From contig NC_083610.1 of the NCBI RefSeq assembly GCF_029168945.1, positions 72,407,580-72,471,579 of the forward strand: a DNA stretch of 64,000 bases, read 5' to 3'. Below the pieces are notes generated by a model that searched no databases, was not told the origin of the DNA, and saw only the letters and a program-made list of their open reading frames with translations. Made by a program: the position numbers and the translations under genes. Origin of the DNA: Cannabis sativa (taxonomy: Eukaryota > Streptophyta > Magnoliopsida > Rosales > Cannabaceae). How positions within the stretch are numbered: the first letter of the stretch is position 1; every line of letters begins with the position of its first letter. Of this stretch, positions 22,969-33,169 are shown in pieces.

Positions 22969-23634
22969 CTAACCTGTAACCACTGAAAGACTGGCAGCAA
23001 CATCAGCCTGAGTGTTAGCAAATACACGAGCAGGCGCAGGGTTGGCTTTAGGCTTAAATTCCTCTTTCTTCAATTGGGGACAATCTTTCTTGAGATGCCC
23101 CACTGATCCACACTGAAAGCAAGCTTTCCGGTTACATACTCCGGGGTGATGCTTCTTGTAGTGTGGACACTCGGGATAGGTATAGCGTCTTCTAAGACCA
23201 TCTCGCCCCCGGATCTTCTGAAGTCTCTTATTTCGTCTTGAGCCCACCAATGTCAATGTGGGCTCCCTTTTCTGCCCAACCAAAGAGCCACTACCACTTT
23301 CCCCATACAAAGGTTCTACTTGACTTCTAACGATACTCTGCTCTACTAGTAATTCCGGAACGAAAACGATTGCCATAAGGGGTGAAGGTACCACATGAGA
23401 CCTTTGCTGTTTCAACATCTAAATTTTCGCCTCATGTCGCTGGATTATAGCTTCCATCTCCGCGATCCTCTGCTCCAAATCTAATGGAGCTTGCGATAAA
23501 TTTTCTTGGCCATCTCTTTGAGCACGACCGCGACCTCTGCCGCATCCACGGGGGTTTTCGGGATCGCTACCATCCCGACCATCTTCGGTCTCAACCATTT
23601 CACCTTGCCCTCTTACGCTTCGTTGAACGTCCAT
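22969..23634 (-). pseudogene. Gypsy 2 gag with internal deletion
   Basis: Starts at an ATG at 23634 (MDVQRSVRGQGEMVETEDG) and has the Arg/Gly-rich segment and short helix seen in gypsy 1, then a TAG at 23419. The next frame holds a zinc knuckle CFQCGSVGHLKKDC with all ligands present. Compared with gypsy 1, roughly 580 bases are missing between the VVPSP region and PLYGESG. This removes the capsid core that begins AEQWL in gypsy 1. It could not form a particle. Confidence 0.85.
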
Positions 23635-23852
23635 TACTTAGGACTTAGCTTGCTAACCCGCAAGGCAAGTAGGTCGAACAATGGTCAAAATATTTCCAAG
23701 ACCGCAATTAGGGTTTTATAACATCTATTTAATCATGTATGCAACATATCTTAAAACAGTTTGCAAAAAGAAATAAAGCTTACGAAACCGTGAGTTGAGC
23801 TCGACACTGGCCCTTGATTGTACATATCTTGACGGTCTTCAGTGGACAACCT

Positions 23853-23869
23853 GGTGGCTCTGATACCAA
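23853..23869 (-). other. Primer binding site, gypsy 2
   Basis: Minus strand TTGGTATCAGAGCCACC, two bases inside the 5' LTR end; a standard initiator Met tRNA type site. Confidence 0.85.
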
Positions 23870-23871
23870 AC

Positions 23872-26034
23872 TGTAACGCCTGTATTTAAATATTTTCAAA
23901 TCCAGAAGTTAATTTGATTTTATTATAGCTCTATACTTATATGGGTCGGGATCCCGAGTATCAAAATAAAATTTAAAAGTGTTTTACTAATATGTACATA
24001 TAATATATTTTTTAAAAAACTCGCGAACATGCAACTTCAAAATGCAGACTCCAAAATAATAAAAGACCGAAACCCTCCAGGTTGCACTGCCACGATATGT
24101 ACAATCACTGCCGAGCTCCATCTCACTGTTCCTCCAGCTTTGCCTTTCCCTTACCTACACAAGGTAGCAAACTGATGAGCCAACACACTCAGTAAGATAT
24201 GCAAAACATATATATAAGTAATGCGATGCCGGCTTTGTGATTAAGCCACCCTGAGCTCAATAATTAAGCTCGCCAAATGGATAAGAACGTTCTTAAAGGT
24301 TGGTGCTATTGACCATGATATCACCCACTACCAGCACTATGATCGCACTGCGGGATCGGCACTATGTTCGTACCGCTATGATAGCATCAATAGCACCCAA
24401 GAGTATAATTGGCCATGATATCACTCTTAACCAGTACTGTGCCCGTACTGCCGAACCGACACAATGGTTGTGCCGCTATGATAGCGCCAATTAATACCCT
24501 CTGGGGTGAATATCACTCTTAACCAGTACGATGCCTGTACTGCCGAACCGACACAATGGTTGTTCCGCTATGATATCACCCAAAACGTATACAACCATAA
24601 ATACAACATGCTTATATAATATGTTCTATGCTATTCTTACCTCGTTCCGTGCTCAAGTGTGCCGGTCAGCCTGAGTGGAAACACAGCTCGACGCTTTACA
24701 GGGCCCTAAACCATAATATTCAGAATTCTATGAGAGACACGCTAAACACTTATCGGGGATTTAAAATCGAAACTAAGAATAACCCTATCGATAAATAGGA
24801 TGCTAATACTTTAAATTACGTAAAAACGGGAAAAACTAGGGTTCGGGAAGAAGCCCCAACCGGCAGATCGGTCCCCAACCGGAATCCCGGTTCCTGGGTA
24901 CCAACCGGTCGACCGGTTCTGTGCTGGGAACCCTAAAACCGATCCCCACACTTCAATTCAATCCCAAACTCTCCAATAACTTCCAGAATACCTGTACATA
25001 CCATAATAAACTAAAACAAAACAATAAAACTCAACAACAAACACTAATAATCAATTCACCATTAAAGGTCAAGATTTCACTTCTCAAACTCAAACGTTAG
25101 CCAAACCTCAACAAAGCGTACCATATCAGCTCAAATCAAACAACATACTCCCCACCTAATCCCAAAACACGAAACACGAAAACAAACCATCCCAAACCTA
25201 CAGTACCCTAAACACCCAAGTTCATGCATAAAACTTACATTAAGCTTAGGAAAAAAATCATGGAAAGGAGAGCTAGAGTTATTTACCTTGAATTGGAGTG
25301 TTCTAATCAACCAAGATCACACAAATTGAGTTAACCACAACAATTCCCAGCTGGTTTCCTTGGTGTTCGAGAGAGAAGGAGAGAGGCTTGGAAATTTTTA
25401 AGTTTTCCTTCAATTTTAAGTTTACTCTTATTTCTAATTTAAGTTAATTCATTTGTATCTTAATAAAAGATATAACCAGCCCCTCCAAAGCCACTAAAGG
25501 CCAAATAATTAACCAAGGAAATGACCTTTTTGCCCTTTAACTAAATTAAAATAGTTACTAACTTCCAAGGGTAAACTAGTTATTTTTCCAAACTCCGAAA
25601 ATTCCAACACCTCCAATACCCAACAATGATACCCCGATAATAATATTCTAAGTCATATAAAATATGACTCTCTAAAGGCCTGACGTCGCTTTCCACAGCT
25701 TCCGAACACAAACATATAAATTGAACAATTTACATGAAATAGCATAATAATTTATATTATAAGTCATGAAATTGAATAGCATAATAATTTACATGAAATT
25801 GAATATTTTATATTCTAAGTCATATAAAATATGACTCTCTAAAGGCCTGACGTCGCTTTCCACAGCTTCCGAACACAAACATATAAATTGAATAATTTAC
25901 ATGAAATAGCATAATAAACATATATGATATTAAATGTATTTCTAAAATATTCATTTCATAAATATTAATTAAATCTTATGCATAAACCCTAATTATTCAA
26001 TAATCCAAAATATTAATCTTAGGCGGTCTTTACA
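23872..26034 (-). repeat. Gypsy 2, 5' LTR
   Basis: 2163 bp; plus strand TGTAACGCCTG ... GGTCTTTACA. It is about 150 bp longer than the 3' LTR because of a tandem duplication at 25648-25981, while a piece near 24900 is shorter (one of two ACCGGTCGA-type stretches is missing). Confidence 0.9.
25648..25981 (-). repeat. 167-bp tandem duplication in gypsy 2 5' LTR
   Basis: CTAAGTCATATAAAATATGA starts at 25648 and again at 25815. The 3' LTR has the segment once. Because the two LTRs are copied from one template, the duplication must postdate insertion. Confidence 0.75.
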
Positions 26035-26131
26035 CAACTCTTTCTAACCTCTTGTTCCTTCTATTTTGTCTATAGGTCTTCTCAATCTCAGGATCAACAG
26101 GCACTCTTGAACTAGCTCCTTGACGTCGCAT
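26035..26131 (-). pseudogene. Athila-like element A, gag start
   Basis: ATG at 26131 on the minus strand opens MRRQGASSRVPVDPEIEKTY, which matches the beginning of gag in element B (start at 53542, MRKQGATVRLPVDPEIE). The stretch is open to the gypsy 2 insertion point and continues in 17392-17550. Confidence 0.8.
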
Positions 26132-26274
26132 AAACTAAAGGCACCTGACATAGGATAGGAAAAATTAAGACAAAATAGTTAGCAAGAAGTAAGGAAGAAA
26201 AACCAAAGCAGAATTTAGTCTAATTTCTGTAATATCAATTTTTAAATAATTGCCCAGGAATGGTGCCAAAAACT
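26132..26274 (-). other. Athila-like element A leader with Asp-type primer site
   Basis: Short untranslated leader. On the minus strand, TGGCACCATTCCTGGG (26253-26268) stands six bases from the LTR and resembles TGGCGCCGTTGCCGGGGA, the Asp tRNA site known from Athila-type elements. Confidence 0.75.
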
Positions 26275-27859
26275 TGTTACGCAAAATTATAAACAGCTAC
26301 ACAAGTGCACGTAATCAAGTAGTACTCACACAGGTGAGGTCAATCCCACGGGTGGTTGAACTGACTACCACTAAATTATGACTTGTATTTCTATTTGGTA
26401 AATAATAATTTTGATGAAAGTAAAAAGAAGGATTAACAAGAAAATCAAATTAAGCAATAAAAGTGTATAATCAAGGATGAGAAATTAGGGAAACAAATTT
26501 TGTTGCTTCAATTATCCAATTGTTAATGCTAAATACTATTCTTCTTTCTTAAAGTGAATGACAGACTATAAAAATTAACCTAACTCTTTTCAGATCTTTT
26601 AGGTCCTAAATCACATATTATATAATCATCTCTAAGATGGACTAACATATAATTTGCATTAAACAATAATCTAAATGTCACAAAGGCTATGCAAATACTT
26701 TTGTTTCACATAAAAACCAAGTTTATCCAATTTTAGCATTCCTAAAAGTCACTTTTTAGATTTTGAATTGGGATCATAAAACATGCCTAAGGTGATCAAT
26801 CTCAAATATGGAATTAAGTACAAATATAGATAAATTTACAATCAAGAAATAAGAAATAACAATTATCGTTAACTCAAGAAATAATGTCAATCAACATTCA
26901 TCAAATCTAAAATTAAAATCAAAATAGAAAATAGCATAGAAAGATAAAGAGAAGAGAAGAACTAATTGGCAGAATCATTCTGGATTGCCTCCACGTTGCT
27001 CTTGAAGTCTATCCTTTACTTCTAGGTCTCTAATTCTGAATAATCCATCAAAAATCACAAACCCCTTTCATTAAAATAGTGTTTTTCGGCTTAAAATTGA
27101 GAAAAGACGAAGTTCTCCTTGACTCGTACAGAGCATTCATCATCTCCCCAAATATGAGTTTAGTTCATCATCTCCATTAACAAATCTAAAATTAAAATCA
27201 AAATAGAAAATAGCATAGAAAGATTAAGAGAAGAGAAGAACTAATTGGCATAATCATTCTGGATTGCCTCCACGTTGCTCTTGAAGTCTCTCCTTTGCTT
27301 CTAGGTCACTAATTCTAAATAATCCATCAAAAATCACAACCCCCTTTCATTAAAATAGTGTTTTTTGGCCTAAAATTGGGAAAAGATGTAGTTCTCCTTG
27401 ACTCGTACAGAGCCGACTCCACGGTGGCCAATAGCCTCGTTGCGACGGCTGTAGAAAAGTGAAAAAATGGTGTTTCTGTAGTCCCTCGTCGCGACCACCA
27501 CAAACCTCGTTACGACGACAACACGTTTTTTTTTCTACTTTGACCTCTCTCAATAAAATGCACACGAGTTGATTCTGAATGCGTTGGAAAGCTAAAAAAA
27601 GAGATCTAAAACTTCTATGTTTTGACTTTTTCCAAAATCTAAACATAACATAGTTAAATTTAGGCTTGAAGTTTCAGCTTTATTTTCCTGCAAAATTTTC
27701 TCTATTTTATAGGCCACCATTTTTCGATATTTGACAAATTTTCATCTAAAAATCTGGAAACCTGAAATAGAGAAAAACAAGCGTAAAACTATTCCAAAAG
27801 TAAAGAAGAAAAACAACTATAAAAAGTGACCCGAAACTTAGGCTAAAAATAACCTAACA
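26275..27859 (-). repeat. Athila-like element A, 5' LTR
   Basis: 1585 bp; plus strand TGTTACGCAAAA ... ATAACCTAACA. Its right part shares with the B LTR the TTTCAGCTTTATTTTC..GCA block and the ATAACCTAACA end, and its left part shares the AAGTGCACGTA and GAGGTCAATCCCAC segments, typical of Athila-like U5 regions. The 3' LTR of A is not in the window. The right flank is probably the 3' region of element C. Confidence 0.8.
26903..27460 (-). repeat. 279-bp tandem duplication in LTR A
   Basis: AAATCTAAAATTAAAATCAA starts at 26903 and again at 27182, each followed by AGAAGAGAAGAACTAATTGG and GCCTCCACGTTGCTCTTGAA. The LTR of element B has no such doubling. Confidence 0.8.
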
Positions 27860-28570
27860 ATTTCCAACTTAATAAAACTTCGATTCTAATATTTTTATAT
27901 ATATTTTACTTTATCTATTACCACTTGACCATTTAACACTTGCACAGTACACCATGTCTTAAGAAACTTGATTACTAGGAGTAATGCCACTGCTTCTTAA
28001 AGTTATTATTACCATGAAAGTACTTACACAAATGTGCAAAACAAAATTTGAATGCTATTGTAACATATGGCTCTCATATAGCATAACATAACATATGTGC
28101 CCCCCAAGTGATCAGAGAAGTGCCTTCATTGGTCACTTGCTATACCAAATCCTCTTTGGCCTTCTTGATCATAACTCTTGATTGGTATTACACGTGTGAC
28201 CACTCTCAACTTATCTGAGGATTCGTGGGTGCAAGTGTTTAACCCACTTAAGAAACAACCAAAGTTATCTCGAAACCAACTCACAAGCTTCACTCAGTGC
28301 TTAGAGAGTGTCATCAAGTGTGTGAGCTGTAATTGATTAATTTAAATGAAGTACCAAAAAAACTTTACTTACACTTTTTCTCATTAAATTAAATACAATT
28401 ACATTGTTGTGAGCTAAGTTTAGAAGAAAAAAATACACTTTGAAGTAGTTGTTTCATGGTTCTTTTTCATTCCAAGCTTAGCTTAAGTGATCCTCACTAT
28501 GCTAATGCCTTGTTCAGCTTTTAGCATAGCAACCATACCTTAGCGATGGACCTCTTAACCTAGGGACAAC
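27860..28570 (-). other. Probable 3' untranslated end of element C
   Basis: 711 bases without a reading frame. The right end is the exact left flank of element E, and the continuation on the other side of E is the integrase end of C, so this is the next part of C on the minus strand. A run GGGGGG followed by CACATATG (minus strand, 28098-28103) could be the polypurine tract, with the C 3' LTR starting soon after; I cannot confirm this since the other C LTR is not in the window. Confidence 0.5.
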
Positions 28571-30483
28571 TGTTGGGAATTATTTTACCAGGATCTTAGA
28601 TCTACTCACAAGTATGTTTATTAACATCCTAAATATGAACTTTCTAAAACGATAAATTATACACATATAAAGTTAAGAAAACCTTACATTGATGCAGCGG
28701 AATAAATGTCTCCTTCCACTCAGATCTCTAACCCTTGATTCCTTTCTGTAGCAGAGTATAATCAAGATCTGAGCCCGAATCTCCTTCTTCTTCAAGGTTT
28801 GATCCTTCACAGTCTTCCAATCTATGATTGAGTTACTGCTTGCTGTGTGTGGGCACTTACTCTTTCACTAGGGTCACGAAAAAGATGAAGGGAAAAGAGA
28901 GAGAGAGATTTCGGCCAAGGTAGAGAGTGAGGAAGGCTCAGTTTTTCTGAAGAGAGAAATTTCTGTCAGAAAGGTTTGTTGAAAACTTGTAATTTGACTG
29001 AGCCATCACTTTCTATTTATAGGCAACTACTAGGTCTAGGTTTAGAATTATTTGGCATTAAAATAATAAAAATAATAATTTGAAAAATCATATTAAGTGG
29101 CCGGCCTAGGTGTTGTAATGGGCCTCACTTAATTTTGCAATTTTATCAAATTTTATTTCTATTTTCTCAAAAATGCCAATTTTCCAATTCTAACCTTTTA
29201 AATGCCAAAACTAATTATTTAATAACTAAAATAGATTATTAAATAATATTGTCATTTAATTTAATTATTAATTAGACATATAAAGTCCATTAATAAATAA
29301 ATAAACCTAGAAAACTCTTTTCCTTACAATTTTCACCCCGAACTAGTGAAAATTCATAAAATCAGACATAGTCTAACTTTAGAATTATAATTGATCAATC
29401 ACGAATCAATTAATGAGTCTTACAAGCAGAATGTTCTCAACTAGAATGGGGACCATGGATCTATATGCTGAGCTTCCAATAAGTGAACCAAATTTACCAA
29501 GTAAATTCCTACTTATTAATTCTTCGTTGAATCCACTCTTAGAACTTAAAATTGCAATCTCAGACTTATATAGAGCATATTGTATGTTTCACGATACCAA
29601 TATACTATCTCATTTAACCATTGTTATAATCTTATTGTGATTTAAAGATCCTCTATATAGATGATTTACATCGAGATGGGATTTCTTTACCGTTCTCACC
29701 CCTCAATGTATTTTGCCCCTTAAAACACTTAGCTACCTGTAAATGGTGTTTAGTGATCTAATAATTAGTCAGTTAAACAAGAGCTCATCCATTTACTTCT
29801 ATTTGCTAAGCTCGAAGGGAATCATCACTTGACTTCTATACACCAGTAGAAGCTATAGATTCCATATTTATGTTCAGCACTCCCACTCCAATCATACTAT
29901 CATGTTCTCGAAATATACGTATCACCACGACCCGAAAGTAGGCTTAACTAATAAATCTAAGAACATGAATAGCACTTACGAGTTGAGCCTAAGCATATCA
30001 GGATTTAGATTCTTTTTAATCTTAAGATCAACTACTGATATTGACTTGGAAAGATATGTATAACGGTAAGTTTGTAATATCTTAACTTAGTTGCAATATC
30101 GGTCCAGTCCAATGTATACTCCATACATTCGAAACTAGTATACTTTACTAATGTCCTGGAAAGAACATAACACTTACTCTAAGTGTAAGTACACATCATC
30201 GCTGATTATCACATCAGTGTAAATCCAATAACAACGATGAAACGGGGACCAAAACTTTGATTCATATGATCACAATCACATTCCACCGTGTTGACGATAC
30301 GTAATTGTGAATAAACATATGATACAGGATTTAACTGATTTTGTGTGTATGAATGTAATAAACATATTAAACATATTAAACCATTAGCATGTAAAATTCA
30401 TGCAAACATCAATCACTTCAAATTTCTTATATTGATAACTAATCAGATTGTAAAGAGTTTTATTTAGGGCATAAAACCTAACA
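28571..30483 (-). repeat. copia E, 3' LTR
   Basis: Plus strand TGTTGGGAATTATTTTACC ... AAACCTAACA. It matches 36894-38805 with a few substitutions and small indels, for example around 28740-28800. Confidence 0.93.
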
Positions 30484-30492
30484 AACTCCCAC
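30484..30492 (-). other. Polypurine tract of copia E
   Basis: Minus strand GTGGGAGTT directly before the 3' LTR, the usual position and composition for copia elements. Confidence 0.7.
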
Positions 30493-32308
30493 TTGCACTA
30501 ATATAAAACAAACTATGCAAATAGGTCAATCTGATGTCTTGATCTTCAGATCAAGTGTAGTATATTTGAATCCACCCAAACTTCTGGAAACTAGTTCATA
30601 AATACCCTTATGAAACATCCTTTACTATATGTTTTACTCATCAAGGGATACCGAAATCTTTTCTTGTTTTAAAAGTACATACGAATTAACGGAAGACATG
30701 TCTCTCATATTTTAAAATATGTAATTGAGATAATACGATGTAGACTTTTCTTCGGTGATATAACTTTACGAGTATTTTCGAATAGACCAAGTTATAGTTC
30801 TTCTACGAGTAGAGCTTGAATTATTATACAATAATTCCTCCACCCCCAAAGTAAGCACCATCTCATATAAATCGAAATTAGATGGTGAGATACAAGGAAA
30901 AGCGATACATAGTTCCTTAATATACGACATATAGATCAACTTTACATAAATCCTTCTTGAATATCTTCTAATGTTCCCTATTTGATTACATCTCAGATAG
31001 CTCCCACTCAATAGCAGATGTCTAGTTAAATAATACTTTTAACCTCTGATTGTTTGGAGAGTTACCTAGTTGTGACTTTTGTATTAGTCTGAAACTTTAA
31101 GTCAAGACTAAGTCATCAACATAGCAGACTAGTATTTGAAGTGAAAAATACATGCCAGAGATTAAAGTAATCAAAATTAAGATACCATAAAATTTTATGA
31201 GGATTAAGAATTCTTGGTTCAAGTCATTCGAATGGACTGAACTAGAGTTCTTTATCTTATTCTCATAATACTGATAAGCTATACCTATCCATGTGAATGG
31301 TTAGATTTGATTTTCAGTAGTGTTCTTAAGTACCTATCACAATTATCAACCTAATGAAGATGGGTATAGAATTTTAAAATTCTCCCACTCAATTAAGGTA
31401 GTGTGAAACTTTAACAAAGAACTTTCAAAGGTATCATACTTTTACTTACAACAGTAAAATTGAAATGGAACATACAATCAAGATCAAGAATTTATATTGA
31501 CAATAGCTGACTCATTATATTACTTCTATGTTTAAACAAGATATGTGTTTCATAGGGAATTGTGGAATGGACTCCACCCCTAAGAATATACATATAGGGT
31601 ACTATGGATAACCTCCACCCCTAAGTATATAGAGATTATGATCCACCCCTAAAGGTTGTAAAGATCATGATTCTCTAAGTGTGATAGAGTTTATGTGGAG
31701 TTGAATACTATCCAGAGTTCATTAGATATAAAAGATCGTTGAACTGCATAGTTTTCTTAACTTTTCTCCACCCCTATCAGATCATAAGATCCTTTTATTA
31801 AACAAATTCTTAATAATTGTATGAGAATTAACAATTATTGATAAACATAGAAATAATATCTAGTGTTTATATAATATAACTCTATGAAGAGTTCAAAATA
31901 TTATAGAATTTGCATCAATAATAAAAACACTTACACATACAAACATACAAATATAATGTGGTAATAATTGATGAAGATAAAATAAATGAAGCTCAATCTC
32001 ATAATTTGCAATAGTGAATTTCGAAAAAAAAAACTTTATTAATAATAAAAAAAAAGTATTGCAACAATATGAGAGAAACAGGGATAAATATCCCTAACTA
32101 AAATTTGAAATCCAAATTGTCTTTAAACTAAAACAATTAATTCAAAAATTGAAGAGCTTCATCTTCATCTGGACGATTTCACCCTTGGTCCAGCTTGCTG
32201 ATCCAACTCAATTGAGTTCAAGTAGCTTGGCCTATGAGAAGAAGAATACAAATAAACAAAGTTTAGTCCAGAATCATAAATCCAATTGGATAACAATTCA
32301 CTAAACTC
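30493..32308 (-). mobile_element. copia E 3' non-coding interior
   Basis: About 1.8 kb between gag and the 3' LTR. I see no protease, integrase, reverse transcriptase or RNase H motif; the longest frame (30766-31011) has no recognisable domain. Four copies of CCACCCCTAA or close lie at about 31574-31775, and CTCCCACTCAAT occurs near 31001 and 31381. Remote remnants of pol cannot be excluded without a profile search. Confidence 0.6.
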
Positions 32309-33169
32309 TTAAAGTTTATTGATGGAAATACCTTGTTTCTTTGCAAGAAGTTTAGGACACTGGGGTTTCCAATGACCTTTCTCATTGCAGTAGAAACACT
32401 TTCCTTTAAGTGTAGCATCACCAGAAGGAACAGCCTTTTTATTGGTTTTTGTTCGCTTCTTGGTGTTCTTCCACTTCTTCTTCGATTTGGGCTTTGAAGC
32501 AGAGGCAACATTTGCTTCAGGTTTTATCGTCCCATTACCATTACCAGGATTATGAGGTTTACTCCCTTTCTTCTTGGGTCCTCCAATCAAATTTTCATAA
32601 GTTTGAAGGTCATTGACTAATTCATGAAAATCAATTTCCTTCTTATTCATGACATAATTTGATGTACATGGTAGAAATGCTGGAGTCAGGCTATTCAAGA
32701 TGAGACTAACTTGAGTAGCACTGTCCATTTCAGCACCATGATCCTGGGATTCTTGGAAATAACTGGACATGAGAAGAACATGATCACGCACGTTTTGATG
32801 AGGTTCCATCCGTGCATTGACGTACTTCTTAGTCGCGTCAAAGCGTGACTGAAGTGATGCCTTACCGAATAGCTCATTTAACTTCGTCATAACTTCAGCA
32901 GCCTTCTCAGTTTTAGGAAACCGAGTTTTGAGGGTGTCAACCATGCTAGAAAGCATAAAGTATAGAGCTTTGTCATTTGCCTTTTGCCAACGCTCATACT
33001 TTTCTTTCACAGCTTTGGATGCATTATCCCCAGGCACTTCAAGTGACGGCTCAGTTAAAACAAACAAGACACTTTCTCCTATGAGAGCAATATTAATGTT
33101 CTCATTCCATTTATTAAAGTTAGATCCATTCAGCTTATTTTCGATCCAAGTTGATAACATGGGATTCAT
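32309..33169 (-). CDS. copia gag protein of element E
   Basis: Uninterrupted 286-codon frame from an ATG at 33169. Gag builds the cytoplasmic particle that packages element RNA. The N-terminal part (NKLNGSNFNKWNENINIALI) is the typical start of plant copia gag, followed by an alpha-helical capsid region (about residues 40-200), a Lys-rich linker (about 224-245) and a zinc knuckle CFYCNEKGHWKPQC at residues 258-271. The frame ends 15 residues after the knuckle instead of running into protease, so the protein is gag alone. The ATG is the same as in D at 63800. With no stops and nearly no divergence from D, it may be functional or recently so. Confidence 0.88.
   Translation of the reverse strand: MNPMLSTWIENKLNGSNFNKWNENINIALIGESVLFVLTEPSLEVPGDNASKAVKEKYERWQKANDKALYFMLSSMVDTLKTRFPKTEKAAEVMTKLNELFGKASLQSRFDATKKYVNARMEPHQNVRDHVLLMSSYFQESQDHGAEMDSATQVSLILNSLTPAFLPCTSNYVMNKKEIDFHELVNDLQTYENLIGGPKKKGSKPHNPGNGNGTIKPEANVASASKPKSKKKWKNTKKRTKTNKKAVPSGDATLKGKCFYCNEKGHWKPQCPKLLAKKQGISINKL

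Larger units (their letters stand above)
17551..26034 (-). mobile_element. Ty3/gypsy element 2 (Tekay/Del-like chromovirus), degraded
   Basis: Full-length minus-strand element, a relative of gypsy 1, with LTRs at 23872-26034 (5') and 17551-19562 (3'). The flanks CAGCT (17546-17550) and CAACT (26035-26039) are a 5-bp target duplication with one later change. The order on its strand is gag, protease, reverse transcriptase, RNase H, integrase, chromodomain-like tail. It is better preserved than gypsy 1 but has a large gag deletion, several stops and a lost integrase residue. It lies in the gag of Athila-like element A. Confidence 0.9.

Noticed and set aside
29413..29640. A 75-codon ORF starting MSLTSRMFSTRMG present three times (29413-29640, 37732-37959, 59132-59359)
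   Set aside because: All three copies lie at the same place in LTRs of one copia family and read against the element. Their similarity follows from the LTRs being repeats; J and H have lost the frame, so nothing points to selection on a protein.
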